This document shows positions 12,189 through 24,073 of a stretch of DNA of 64,000 bases, piece after piece; position 1 is the first letter of the stretch, and every line of letters starts with the position of its first letter. A model generated the notes under the pieces. It had not been told where the DNA came from and made no database searches. It saw nothing but the letters and a program-made list of their open reading frames with translations. This stretch comes from Acephala macrosclerotiorum (taxonomy: Eukaryota; Ascomycota; Leotiomycetes; Helotiales; Mollisiaceae). The stretch is taken from the NCBI GenBank assembly GCA_014904845.1, contig MU119240.1:124001-188000 (forward strand), given 5' to 3'. The position numbers and the translations under genes were made by a program.

Positions 12189-13759
12189 GGACGTGACACA
12201 AATTTGGCATTCACAAGGATTAGGGCCTGTAGGTGTTTGAAGGGAGTCGGGTATGCCAAAGTGCATTTCAAGAAAGCGAAATCGAATAATTCTTTTGTTG
12301 ACGCTTGCGTAGTAAGAAAGTCCCTCTTGGCTAGGCTCGCTTTCTCGCCTTCACATGCCTTCGCAAAACCTTCCGAGCCTTCGGTCCTGAGCACATCGAT
12401 CCGGTTGACGAAGCCGAAAGCCGAGCCCTAGAGTTCCAAGAATTCCACTCGCGAAAATGAAAAGCCTTGATATTTCAAGTACGCGAAGCGGTCCGATTGG
12501 AAAACTTTGATTTAGCATCAACCCAAGGACGAGGAACACTTCGGGTTGGGCTCGTAAGCTACCCGCATTAGTGACCCTCTATCCATGAGCTCATCCCGCA
12601 CACTTTAACCTTATTCCATTCCTCATGCGAGCGCCCCCAAATCGAGTGAGCTCGGATTGAATCTGTCTTTCATCCTGTGATGGGGCGAAGTACGAAAGTA
12701 AGCACCGGATTCTCTGGATGTGGATACTGGTTCTGGATGTCGTGGACTTTCAATTGGATTTGGGCCCTCGGTTCTTCGATAAGCTGTATGTTCAAGTTAA
12801 TTCTTATGTTGAACGCCATGAGATTGATGAAGAAGTACTTCTCGTGCGAAATCGATTTTCATTTGAGTCGGCGTTTCTGGGTCTGATGATTGTTCCAGAG
12901 AAGAAGCTTGAATAAATCATTGTTCATCTCAAAAGCTCGTTGTCGTCCGTAAAACTGCTACATCTACTGTATCAAGAACACCTTTGTTTCTCTCCAGATG
13001 CTCGGCCCAACGATCAGATTGAAATTATTGACTTTTGCTTCCCTAAATTGCCTTTGCAAAACAGACTTTGAGGCTCTGACCAAGGGGTATCGTTGCCGAG
13101 TTAATGGACCAGTGTTTCAGACTAAGCTTTCGGATTCGAAGCTTGGCATCCGGAATCGTACGCTGCCTAATAGCTCCTTGCGAAGGCTTGTTTCTTTCGC
13201 GGACCCATGCTCTGCTAACATTGAATTCTTTGAGTTCGCGGACCAAGAATAAACTTGAAGACCAACTCAAGTTTATTCACCTTGCTGACCGCTCAAGCTG
13301 CATTTGTAGACTCGAATCTTAGGCAACACCTCATTAAATGAGACAGTGCTGTGAAGAAGTCTGGGCTCTTTCGCCAAGAAGAAAATTAGGCTGACGCCCA
13401 CGAAATAGTTATTTTCTAGTCTTGGCCTACGTGAAGACGTCCCAGCAATAGCTAATTTCATCGACGAAACTTTCGCGATCATATTCTGCTCGAATTTAGG
13501 CTCCATTACTGGACATCGCCGACTCTCGCGTTCTTGTACTGCCATCATCGGCATGAACTTTCAGTATTATTTTCATGTGCTAGATGCAAATCCCTCGGTA
13601 AGGGGGAGTCCAGAACAACGGAATTTGTCTATATAATGGACCTCATTCTCCTACAACCACTCCTTCTTTCCTCATCAGCTTCACCTTCGGACTCAACCAG
13701 AATAACTTGGCAACAGGCACATCGGTTCCGACCTTCAGCAATCACAATCGAACCTCAAG
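12189..13759. other. Gene-free region with hairpin
   Basis: About 1.6 kb between the GNAT gene and the secreted protein gene. Only short, mutually overlapping ORFs occur, none with motifs. A perfect 11-bp inverted repeat lies at 13248-13277. A tatataatgg box at 13631-13640 probably serves the next gene. Confidence 0.5.
13248..13277. repeat. Perfect 11-bp inverted repeat with 8-nt loop
   Basis: aataaacttga, eight bases, then tcaagtttatt. It stands alone in a gene-free stretch and has no poly-T tail of a Pol III terminator. It may be a transposon-end relic or a regulatory dyad; neither is shown. Confidence 0.5.
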
Positions 13760-14549
13760 ATGCCCGTCCAAAATATCCTCCTCTGCCTCGCAGTTGTGGG
13801 ATCAACACCGCTCACCTTCGCTGCACCTTTAGTAGTAAGTCCCCAGCCGTCCACTACACACTCTCGCACAGCGACTAACATCCCTTCAGATTCCTAACAG
13901 AGAGATCGTCTCTCGAGATGCTCTCCCAGCAGTCCTTCCAATCGAAACTCACATCCTCAAAGAAGAACGTGATGTACAGACCAAGCGGCGAGACGATAAA
14001 GACAAGGGCGGCAATGGCTACGATGACGACGATAAGAACAAAGGTAATGGCGGAAAGTATGGTGGAGGATATGGTGGGAAAGGCGGGAAGCACTACAAGA
14101 GAGAAGGCAATTCCAAGGTTGCTGAGGACACCGCATCGCTTGTAGCTGAAAATGGCAGCTCAGTTGACACAAAGGAGAAGTGGCTGGGTGGAAAGGGTGG
14201 ACATGGAGATCACGGGGATCACGGGGGCGAGGGTGCTGGGCGGGGCGTCTGGGGCTTACCAGGGAGTGGTGGCAAGCATTGGAGACGAGATGATGACAGC
14301 GATGAAGATGAACTGAAGGAAGCAGGTGCCAAATGGTATGGTGGGCATGGGGGTGGACATGGAGACAGTGCTCATGATGGCAAAGGAGGCAAGGAGGAAA
14401 GGGGGCCGCCATTACTAACACAGAACTTGCCTGAGGCGACATGGAGGGAAAAGGGGCGTTGGGGACACTGTGTGATGTTTGCTTTTGTTGATCATGAATT
14501 TGACGCTGCAGCTACACTGGCGTATTGGAAAGTGTCTGTCTTGTCCTGA
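13760..14549 (+). CDS. Secreted Gly/His/Lys-rich protein with dibasic processing sites
   Basis: Two exons (13760-13834, 13890-14549), joined phase 0 across a 55-bp GT-AG intron, give 244 aa. Residues 1-21 (MPVQNILLCLAVVGSTPLTFA) form a plausible signal peptide. The rest is low complexity and punctuated by dibasic Kex2-type sites: TKR at 56-58, HYKR at 93-96 and HWRR at 155-158. The last two are each preceded by GGKH, and all three are followed by an acidic/polar stretch (RDDKDK, EGNSK, DDDSDEDE). Between them lie Gly-rich tracts (GGKYGGGYGGKGG, GGHGDHGDHGG, KWYGGHGGGHGD). No enzymatic domain is visible. It could be a Kex2-processed repeat protein, a metal-binding His/Gly protein or a wall protein. 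The terminal 50 residues are less repetitive, and the true 3' end could involve another intron. Confidence 0.6.
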
Positions 14550-15384
14550 AAACTACTACTGCATTGAAAGGATGTTGCCTGACATGGTTTATAGTTCGGG
14601 GAAATAATGTTTCATGTATTCGTCTGACTCCTTTCAGGATAGTCAGAGGTAGCTTCAGCACCATTGTACTTAAATTTGTAGAAGATTCAAGCCTTCAAAT
14701 CAAGATGTTCTGAGAGCAGGCTGTCAAGCCGACCCCTTTATGCTACAAATTAACGCTCACTAGCGAGTAGTATTCAAGCTTAAGTAGCCCTTGTATTGTT
14801 GTACTCTCAAGACTATTGTATTTGAGGTCTTTTGCAAACAGTCTACCACTGACATTATTACAGCAATATTGTTGGTCCTGAGCTGCTCAGCTTCCGTCTG
14901 AGGATGATCGCAGAGCTTGACATCTCCTATGACAGACTCTGATGTTCGGAAATGCTGACATACCAAGGTACTACAAATTTGAGTACATTCATCAAGGCTC
15001 AAAAACGATAGCCAAACAGCCAAGGATATTCTGTGGCATGATCTCCTGAAACTTTCGTCAGAGTTTGCTGGATTTCAGCTTTAGTTTCCTTTCTATAGGC
15101 CCAGGATGTATAGGACAATTGTATGCTGTGTATCGCTTATCTAATCTGCATATCAAGGGGGAAAGGGGGCACGTCAAGAGCCCCCCCTTTCCTCCTCGCT
15201 AAACTCGGCGCAAGGTGGCACTAGCGTCTTTTTCCGATCTGGCCGGATCTGAGACAATTTAAATCCGGGCCTCCCTCCTCTCTTTCTTCAACATACTACT
15301 AAATTTTCACAGCGTTGGTAGTTGTTCCGCTCCCGATCTCCGATCCACGATCCACTGCAGCTCCTCTCGAATCACCAGCGCGTG
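14550..15384. other. Intergenic, nothing recognised
   Basis: About 0.8 kb. It contains a C-run (cccccccttt) near 15181 and a CT-rich leader (ctccctcctctctttcttc) just before the next gene, typical of a fungal promoter/5' UTR. Confidence 0.5.
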
Positions 15385-16038
15385 ATGGAACAACAAAATA
15401 TCAATGTCTACAGCGTTACGCGCTCCACTTGCCGTCCGAGGAACTACTATCCTCAGGACTTTAACCCTCCCTCCAGAACCAGAGGGTCCCGGGGCCCGCC
15501 CAGCGATGTCCCAAATAGCGAGGACTCCGAGATGGCGCCCGGAGACCCAGCAAGAGACGCAGATTTAGCATCCGACAGTCACTCGTATGTAGTCCGAGAT
15601 TCTTGAGAGTTGAGCAATTTCAAAGCTGACCAGTAATTTAGAAACGTTGCAAATGCTAGTACAGATGCCGGTGCAGAAATTGGTGTAGAGGATGTTCTTG
15701 ATGTCCGCCCAGCAATCAAGACCTTTGACGCCAGCAGTGACACTTACCTCGGCGGACATTCTACTGGCAATGTAGTAGCTGCTTATTCAACCTCTCTCAC
15801 TGAAGATGCTACTATCAACACCGCCTCTCATCACAAGCAACCTCGAAACGAGATCCTCTATCTTCAGAAGTTACTCGACGGAAACACTCGCATTGTTCGC
15901 ACGCCCGGAGTACTTCCAATGGTCTGTTACGTTGATGCAAGCACCAATGTATCTCAGGATGAGAGCGTTGACGAAGGTCTGAAGGAACTTAAGGGCGCCA
16001 TGTCAAAGCTCAAGATCAAAGGCAAGCTTCCTGCTTGA
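15385..16038 (+). CDS. Small orphan protein with one intron
   Basis: Exons 15385-15584 and 15642-16038 join in frame across a 57-bp intron (gtatgt donor, gctgac branch, ttag acceptor) to give 198 aa; without this intron the frame stops at once. The N-terminal third is Arg/Pro/Ser/Asp-rich and likely disordered (PPSRTRGSRGPPSDVPNSED). The C-terminal half is better structured, with NEILYLQKLLDGNTRIVRTP and a predicted helix near the end (EGLKELKGAMSKLKIKGKLP). I do not recognise the family. Start ATG 15385 is the first in-frame ATG after the CT-rich leader. Confidence 0.6.
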
Positions 16039-16680
16039 TAAAGGAGATTGGTACGGCACTAACACAGTGAGCAGAGCCACCGATGTACCGCATTCGAAAG
16101 CCAGACAGCGATAACTTCTTCCAGGAGGGCTAATAAGGGCATTCTTCACACTTGTACTGTAAATATCAAAGTCCCAAGATCGTGAGGACATTCAAATAGC
16201 ATTACACAGACGCGTTGAGTCCTCGGACAGGGGGTGGAGGAACAGGAAATGCAATAAGCAAGAAAAGCATGGGTTTTCAATTACAGACATTCTGTTTCGG
16301 AAAATAGAAGAAACGCATGAATTTCAATTATAGACATTGTGCTCTTTCAATATGTTGTGAAACTATTGGAGCGATGTTGTCGACGTTGAGATACCCTCAC
16401 ATTAGCGCAATTAACCCCTGTTCCTCCCCGCCACCGCTGTCGGCAGTGATTTCCTCGCTGCAGGTGTGGCTGCAATCAGCCGCAATGGCTGGATCGCGAG
16501 AGGTGCGCGACCGCCACTCAGCAGGAATAATTTTCTCTCTATGTATTTCTAAGCTTCAATTTCTACACACTAAGTGTTGCGTGAGTCGGAGCATGCACGA
16601 GGAACGAACGCTGCAACTCCTGAGACCCTAAGACAATAGCACTGGGATGTAAGGCTAGAAGAGAGGGATGTCCCTAGACG
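16039..16680. other. Intergenic, nothing recognised
   Basis: About 0.64 kb, presumably the promoter and 5' UTR of the ankyrin-CorA gene. ORFs here are short and without motifs. Confidence 0.5.
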
Positions 16681-19600
16681 ATGGCCGAGACTGGAGAGAA
16701 ACCGCGACGACTGAGTGCCAACTCGAAGGCCAGCGATCAAAACGACCGACTCGAACCTCACCTGCTCCGTGCAGCACAAGACGATGATGTCGAGAAACTC
16801 CACCAGATCCTCGAGACTGCGAGAGCGAGGAAACAATTGGATGAGAGCTTTCTGCAGAAAGGCTTGATACGAAGCTCGGAGAGGGGCAAGCTTGCAGCTA
16901 CACAATTTCTACTTGAGAATGGTGCAAACCCTGATGGAGCTGCTGGGAATAGGGCGCCACCGTTGCTGAAGGCTGTCGAGAGAAATAACATTGGCATCGT
17001 GCATTTGCTACTCAAACATGGCGCAAATCCAGAGACAGCAGACAAGAAGGGCAGGACTCTGCTGATGACAGCTGCATGGAAGAATCACTGGAATATCTTG
17101 GAGTTATTGATTAAGAGGGGCGCTAATATTAACGCAAAGGACGATCGAGGAAGAAACATTCTGCACAATCTTGGGGCCGACAAACAATGTAATTGGGGGG
17201 ACTCGGTCGTAGAGCTTCTGTTAGCACACAATATCATAATTGATGGAGAGGATGGTCGGGACAATCTCGCTCGGGTACGTCTCTGTCTCTCAAAACATTA
17301 TATACCTTTATGCTAACATTCTCGTGCAATAGACACCTTTGCACTGGGCCTGCGCGACGGGGAAGAAGGGTCTCGCAGAGATGCTACTCACACGACCGAG
17401 AGGCGCGCGAGCCAGCGTACATGCAGTAGAATTACGAGGAAAGACTCCGCTACATCTGGCCGCAGCACACGATCGGGAGGACATTGTTGAATTGTTGCTG
17501 AGGCATAATGCAGATGTGAGAGCGAAGAGCGACGGCTCATGGACTCCGCTTCACAATGCTTGCGAGCTCGGATTCGAAAAGATAGTCCGTATGCTACTTG
17601 ATGCTGGCTCAGACCCCAATGCTAAACTGCTCAATGGTATGACAGCTCTTCATTATGCTGCCCAGAACGGCCATCTAGAGGTTGTGAAATGCCTTCTAGA
17701 ATATCCGGGAATCAAAAGGACAGTGCGAGATGCTACTGGCATCACACCATTCCTGAAAGCAGCCCAGAATAAACACAAGGAGATTGTGAATCTGCTCGCT
17801 CCAGTCAATTTTCACTCCATATCAGAAGACGCGCTTGGAGCGTGCAATGGCTTTAACGCAACTATTGTTGATTTTGGCAATTTTCGGAACAGGAATCGTG
17901 TCAAGAAATATACCGTATTTGGTCAGCTCTACCAATCTCGTATCTGTTAAATGTAACTGACATGAAGTAGAATTGTTGTATGCTCACGACCCAGTCAACT
18001 CACGAAAACCAAAACTCACAGTCCTCCCAAACGATAAAGCTTCTGAGTTCAGATGGATTCACTTACCAGCGAATAATATGGCATGGATTGAAGTACTGCT
18101 TTGCAAGCTTTTCATCGAAGAAGGTGCCGGTGATGTGGAGGGCTTTAAAGCATTAGAGCGATCATTTAGTCATCAACATCGAGGACAACAAAGTCATTCC
18201 CATTTCATGCGTCCACTTTGCCAAAGCACGACAAGAACCCCACGTATTCCAAAGACTGTTGACGAATCTGGAGATAGCTCGACTGAACAAGGCCCTCCTC
18301 AAATTGTCATCACGAGCTCGAATACTGCTCCTAAAACACCGAATCGTAACCAATCACGCCAAGATAGCTATGACTGGTCCAAATCATCGCCTAACCATAG
18401 CGGCAAAGAGAATAAGGCCGAGAAGAGCGAAAGGCACAAGAAGGAGAAGGCATATGTCAAAGGCAATAAATCACCCAAAGGTAACGACACACCAAAATTC
18501 GAATCTTTACGAAGGTCCAATGGACCCGATAGCCCTCGACCAGGTTCAGCAGCGAAAAAGGAACCTTCTCAGCCATCTGGCAACGTGTTTACCTTCATGC
18601 CTTACCTTCATTTCGAGACGACCCGACGCCGGCAAGAGATGCAAAATGCTATCAGGCGAGCTGAGACCATGAGGTCGCCCCTATGTCGCCTTGGCAAAGC
18701 CGAAACATATGACGAGATGCTCATTCGAGCGCATCTCAACACTTCTACTGTCTCGCTACACGTTCGGCGAACTTTAGACCAGTCCTTCTATCACAATATT
18801 GATACATCAAACCGTGACCAAGATCAAGTTGTCTATCGATATCAACTCCGAGCGAATGGTAAGGAAGATTACGAAGTCGACCCAAAGATTGTCATGGTTG
18901 ATCAACTTTGGATGTATGTCTTGGGCAAAGACCTCATAGTCACCGCGTTTCCACAGAGATGGCAGCAACCAAAGAACGATCCTCTTAACGTCCTTGATGG
19001 TATCATCGAGGATATCAACAGCAAAGCTCGTGAGCCAGTAAACTCCGTTTACGACCTAGCTATGGTCATCACGAATCGATGTACCGGTGTATTCGACAGG
19101 CATCACATGGGTGATGAGGACTATCAATTCCTTGATATGTTTGAGTCCAGCATTGGCAATGCAACAGATCGGGAAACAGTCCTCTTCAAAGAATTTGATG
19201 TTGCTTCCGCGCAAGCTTCACAATGGTTGCTTCAAAACCGCCGATGGCATCGGTCCTCCAAATTACTGCAACACAATTCCGGTGCAACAGATATAAACCG
19301 CGAGCAGGCTGAAGAAGAGTTCAATGCGCAGGAACTCACGGGTCGGCCTTTCTTCGTCGATAGACTTCTAGACATTGGCCAGGAGACGACTCTCCTAGCC
19401 GAAACCAAGGATATTCGCGACGAATTGAACATGATTGTCAAAGTCTTTGAAGATCAGGGACATGTGCTGAGAAGTCTACAGGAGGCCATCCTCGATATTT
19501 ATCAAGATGAGCACAAGTCCCAGCAGTCTATCAAGAAAAGATTCAGAGATCGGCTAAAAACTATCGACATTCATATCAAGGACATCGAGCGTATGGATCG

Positions 19601-20255
19601 ACAAGCAGAAAGAATCTACAAGTCAGTCACGGACATGCTCGATCTCAAGCAAAAACATGCAAATGTCTTCGAAGCTCGTTTTGCAAGAGATCAGGCTGAA
19701 GTTGGGGCACGGCAGTCCCAAACTATCATGGTGTTCACAATCGTGACTATCATTTTCCTCCCGTTGAGTTTCATCGCGTCCTTCTTCGCCATCAGTATCA
19801 GAGAATTTCCAAAAGGGGATCAAGGCACGAGTCTACCATTGGGATATGTCAGTAAATACCTATTCGGCATTGGCTTCGCTGTCAGTATCCCGCTCATTGT
19901 GGTTGCACTGAGATTGGACGACATTGTTGAAGCATGGAGGCAATTCAGAAAATGGAGAGCAATGAGCGCATTCAGAAAGCGGTTTGGCAGACAAGCCATT
20001 CCTGATGGAAGCAACCCATTAGGAGGTCTCGATGTCTTGAGGATTGAACAGACATTGAGTCTCGCGAAGAGTTTGGAGGCGGATTGGATAAGGGAGAGAC
20101 TGAGTGTGAGCAGTCGGAGACCTGGTACAGCTCGCACCAGAGAGGAGAGGGAACGGGAACAAGAAAGAGAGAAGGCCACAGGATTTACGATGAGAGTCAG
20201 TCAAGATATTGAGAGGGGTGATGCGACAGCAGTTCGGCATTTTGGAAAAGCTTGA
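16681..20255 (+). CDS. Ankyrin-repeat protein with C-terminal CorA-like membrane domain
   Basis: Three exons (16681-17274, 17333-17921, 17971-20255) splice in frame to 1155 aa. Residues about 20-380 hold some nine ankyrin repeats (for example APPLLKAVERNNIGIVHLLL, TPLHLAAAHDREDIVELLLR, MTALHYAAQNGHLEVVKCLL). A long middle region follows, partly disordered and Ser/Lys-rich, containing RRTLDQSFYHNIDTSNRDQD and YDLAMVITNRCTGVFDR. A coiled-coil segment (about 880-950) precedes two membrane helices near residues 990-1060 (MVFTIVTIIFLPLSFIASFF and FGIGFAVSIPLIVVAL). This topology is that of the CorA/ZntB superfamily. The canonical GMN selectivity motif after the first helix is absent; the sequence reads FFAISIREF, so cation transport is uncertain. 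Fungi have many such ankyrin-CorA fusions of unknown role. Confidence 0.85.
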
Positions 20256-20500
20256 TGTTTGACTTTTGGTATGTTATGGGAGATACACCCGTTCGCTCGC
20301 CGTTTGATTACGAGAATCACGGCAATATGACTTGTACCAAAAGCATATAAAACTAGTGGTTAGTAGTAAGATAAGTTGACATGAAGTGCATTTCTCAAAA
20401 CCAGTCAAGTCCAAATTTAGGGCATTCATTCATACTCCAAACTCCACGGGTATCAAAACATAGCAGCTGGTCCGATTCGGCGAGTCACAGTATACCTCCA

Positions 20501-21949
20501 TCACCGATAGATGATGTCTACATCTCCTTTGGGAAATTTTCTTAGCTGGTCCATGATCTTCGCATCCCCAATGTTCCTCTCGACACAGATCTGATCAAAA
20601 CAATGACACCCATCCGCAAATCTTCCCATCCCCTCTCCTGTCCTCCATTCCCTCCATTCCCTTCTTTCTCCATTCGCCAAACCCGCCAGGCATTGCGCGC
20701 TCACCGCATACTTGTGCACTCTATAGATCAATCCTTTGATGATCCCGAACTGAATGAACCTCCTCACATCAATGTAATTCAGAACTGGGAACCCTTGATC
20801 GATATGCAGCTTCAGCCATTCCTTCACCGTCCTCGACGTACACAGCGAAGCAAACAACCGACAAAGAAAAAAGTTACTCAGCCTCGGGCCATTGATGTAG
20901 ACATAATTCGCACACTCATCCTGCATCCCCTCCCTATCCTCCAAAAAATCATTCAAATCTGGCGTCGGCGCATAAATATTCCCAAACAGAAACAAATCCA
21001 ACATAATCACACTATCATAATACAACAGATGTTGTAATGCGATCTTTGTGAGATTCAGATCAACGTCCGCTTGATGGGCGATGCGGCGAACGTCTTTGAT
21101 GCCGTCGATTTGTGCGATTACTTTCTTCATGGTGAGGTCCCAGGTGTCGTCGATGATTTCGGAGAATTTGATCTTGGAGATGGGGACGTGCCATGATTTT
21201 ACTGGGGGCGGGTGCGAGTGGATAGGGAAGAGCTTCATGTTGATTGTGTTTGCATCGTCTGGAATTCATCAACTTCATCGACTCGAGGTTAGTCACGTGT
21301 GGAGGAAAGCTTACCGACTGGAATCATGCACTCGTTGTAATTGTTGAGATCCTCTTTGATGATTTCGAGTAGAGCAGCGATAGAGCGACGATCGTTGGAG
21401 TTCGAGAAGTCTTCGAGGCTGAGGAATTGGTTCTGGATCTCCATCTCTGTGAACGTGCTTGCGAGGCGGCGGACTACGGCTTCGTAAGGGATCTTGTCAT
21501 CGTCGGCGTTGATGACGATGCAGAAGTTGAACATGAATTCATTGCGTTCATATTTCTCGTCTTTGATGCAGACTGGATGGCCTAGAATCCGATACTTGAA
21601 ATCTGGGTCACAGATCGTGACATAGCGGTTGCAGAAGGCTTGGCGGGGAATGATGTACTCGGAGAGGAGGTCGAAGTCGAAGAGCCGAGGCTTATCAACA
21701 TCAGGTTCGGGGACAATGCAGCCTGGAGGGCTTTGATGGACGACCTTGGTGCCTAGAGGATCTCAGTTTATGCTTTGTGGTGGGACATTGAGGGGCCATG
21801 TTGGTACGGAGTCCTCAGGTCTCAGCGTTCAAGAGAGGAAATTGCAACACAAGGCATTGAGCGGTACTCTCTCGAGAATAGGAAAATTGCGGAAGCAGAG
21901 ACTCACCTTGCTGGGGCAGGAAGCGCGCAAAGAATATGCCTTGAATCAT
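20501..21949 (-). CDS. NPR2: Nitrogen permease regulator 2 (SEACIT/GATOR1 subunit)
   Basis: Npr2, with Npr3 and Iml1, forms the GAP complex that switches off TORC1 through the Gtr1 GTPase at the vacuole when amino acids are scarce. Exons on the minus strand: 21949-21907, 21752-21315 and 21258-20501, giving 412 aa. The first exon encodes only MIQGIFFARFLPQQ plus one base, and the junction yields the family N-terminus (ARFLPQQGTKVVHQSPPGCI). Other signatures are LLSEYIIPRQAFCNR, GHPVCIKDEKYERNEF, MFNFCIVI, NNYNECMIP and, after the second intron, NTINMKLFPIHSHPPPVKSW. The ending FPKGDVDIIYR is plausible. The length is close to human NPRL2 (380 aa) and shorter than yeast Npr2. Confidence 0.93.
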
Positions 21950-22559
21950 GACGTTCTGGCAGCTTTGGATGTTGTGAGGGAGCGATTAAGTTGTGAATCG
22001 ACGTCCTTACCCTACTCATCCGCACTGTTTCAACAGTAGAGCGAGCTTTAGAGATCTCCTGGGCTGTACTCGCTACCCCTATTTTGATGAAGGAGGGAAC
22101 GAGGCCAATGCATTATGGCTGTTGATTCCGGGCATCGGAGATAAGGTAAAAACGGGCCGAATTTCCCCATGCTATACTCTGGTTGGCTAGCTACGCGAGC
22201 TAGAGAATTTGAATATCCCACGAAATAAACGACACTCCCTCTTGAACACTTGCAAAGACACTTTCTAGAATGAAGTCCAGTGTCTGATGCCCGGATTTGC
22301 TGTCATTTTTGGCACTATGAGCCCTTGAAAGTCCTAAGTGAGGCTAGGATAGCTCTGAGCTCCTCCTGGGCTCAAGTGGCGTTCTTCTGGACCACGTGAC
22401 AAGAACCTCAAGGACTGCACTGGTGCTGTAAAGTGGACTTGAGGTCTAGAGATAGCCCATAGCACCTTTTTGAGAAGGTTTTGATCTCCAGAAAGTTAAA
22501 AAGCGAGGTCTTGAGCTAACACTCGCTTAGTTCTCTGAAGGAAGGGGGAGTGTCTGCAA
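21950..22559. other. Intergenic region upstream of NPR2 and before the tandem array
   Basis: NPR2 promoter side. The DNA contains ctcaagtgg/cttgaggtc-type short inverted fragments and an accacgtgac box near 22391, but no supportable gene. Confidence 0.4.
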
Positions 22560-23900
22560 GGATCGATGGAGATCCTTGCTTTCTCCTTTCAAGAACACGA
22601 TACACTCAAACAGCAACACCTCTTCAAGACAGTCGCTCGAACTAGTCCTCGCTTAGCTCTCCTGCTCTGGGGAGGATCATCATAAAAAAGCACCATCCTC
22701 AAATCGATCTCCCCATCCCCAAAACCATATTCACTTACTGATTTTGAGACGAAACGAGGCCCAGACTATTACTCGCTGACTTCCATTGCACGAGGAAAGG
22801 CGTATATAAAAATCCTTATCCTCTCGTCGAAAGCTTCCTTCCGAAAGCCACACCACTCTTACCATCAAGACATCAATTCAATAGGAAGCGGGACTGGGGC
22901 TCGTCCTCGCTCGGCCTCTTGCTTGTGGGAGGAAGCATCTATAAAAGCCTCCACCCTCCCTCCGACTCTCCATCCAAAAATAAGACCACCACCACACTTG
23001 CTCTCGGGACTCCAAGCCCATAAGGACAGGAAGCGGAGCCGGTCCTCGCTTGCCTCATCCTTGAGTGAGGGAGGCACTTCTAAAAGCCTACACCATCTCC
23101 TCAACTCTCCATCCAAAAACACAACACAATTCTGCACAGATACCGAGACCCTTAAAGGAGCAGAGCATCATCAAAGCCTCCATCCTCTCCTCAACCGTCC
23201 GTCCAAGAACACGGCATAATCACACTCCGACGCCAAGACACTTGTGGACTCAGACTCTCTTCAGAGACTGGTTGGCAAATGTCAACTTCGCTGGGACTGA
23301 GCTTAGTTCACACTTAGCCTCTTGCTTCGAGGGAGAGCCTCCACGAAAATCCTCGCTTAATCTCCTGCTGAGGCAAGATCTTCCAGGTATAAAAGTTCCC
23401 ACCTCTCCTCAACTCTCCATCCCAAAACACAACACAACCACACTCGGGTGCCAAGGCCACCAGACTTGAGGCTCTTGACAAAGAATCTTTGGTAGGTCTG
23501 CATCAACCTCATTAGACTAGCGCTAGTCCTCGCTTAAGCACCTGCTGAGGGGAGATCGTCCAGGTATAAAAGCCCTCACCCTCTCCTCAACTCTCCATCT
23601 CAAGACACAACACAGCCACTCTAGGCCTGAGGCTCTTGACAGAGACTCTTTGGTACGTCTACACTTGCTTCGCATTGTTTCTAACTTTCTGGAAAGACAA
23701 GTCTTTGACTACTCAACTAGTCTCATCAGACTCTCTTCTTCTTCCTTGCTCGAGGGCAACAACTTCAATTTTCGAAGTTGAGGTGAATTTTGGTCAGAGT
23801 GCATTCACTCTGGCCATTTGCTTCAATACCTCGATCTTTCTACAACGAAATAAGCTGAGCGAGAAGCGGGTATAAACTTCACCTTCTTGCCTCGACCATC
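22560..23900 (+). repeat. Degenerate tandem array of promoter-like modules
   Basis: At least seven imperfect direct copies of a module with the order TCCTCGCTTAG-like block, CTGCTGAGGGGAGAT-like block, a TATA element, CTCCTCAACTCTCCATC, and AAAACACAACACAACCAC. TATA-like elements occur at 22681 (cataaaaaag), 22803 (tatataaa), 22940 (tataaaag), about 23079 (tctaaaag), about 23171 (decayed, tcaaag), 23388 (tataaaag), 23565 (tataaaag) and 23871 (tataaa). The 17-mer CTCCTCAACTCTCCATC occurs exactly in the units ending near 23113, 23421 and 23599. The longest units also share GAGGCTCTTGACA and TCTTTGGTA downstream. The array ends about 200 bp before the methyltransferase start, so the last TATA could be its promoter. 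No frame is conserved across units, which argues against coding. Confidence 0.75.
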
Positions 23901-24073
23901 CTCGATCCTTATAGCGACACCCCAAGGCTAAGCTTGAGGCTCAGGTAACCATCTCTATCATATCACCTCTTTCCTTCAAACTTGTTTCATAGTCCATAAT
24001 ATTCCCAAGATCCTGGCACATTCAATACCGTGTCCCGATACTGACATCCGCCCAGTAGCCGAAGGCATTCAAT

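Noticed and set aside
13957..14442. Minus-strand His/Cys-rich ORF
   Set aside because: Antisense of the Gly/His-rich secreted protein; the sense frame has a signal peptide and proper intron.
22500..23900. CRISPR-like or protein-coding tandem repeats
   Set aside because: Units are degenerate, long and irregularly spaced with no spacer logic; no frame is kept across units; this is eukaryotic DNA.
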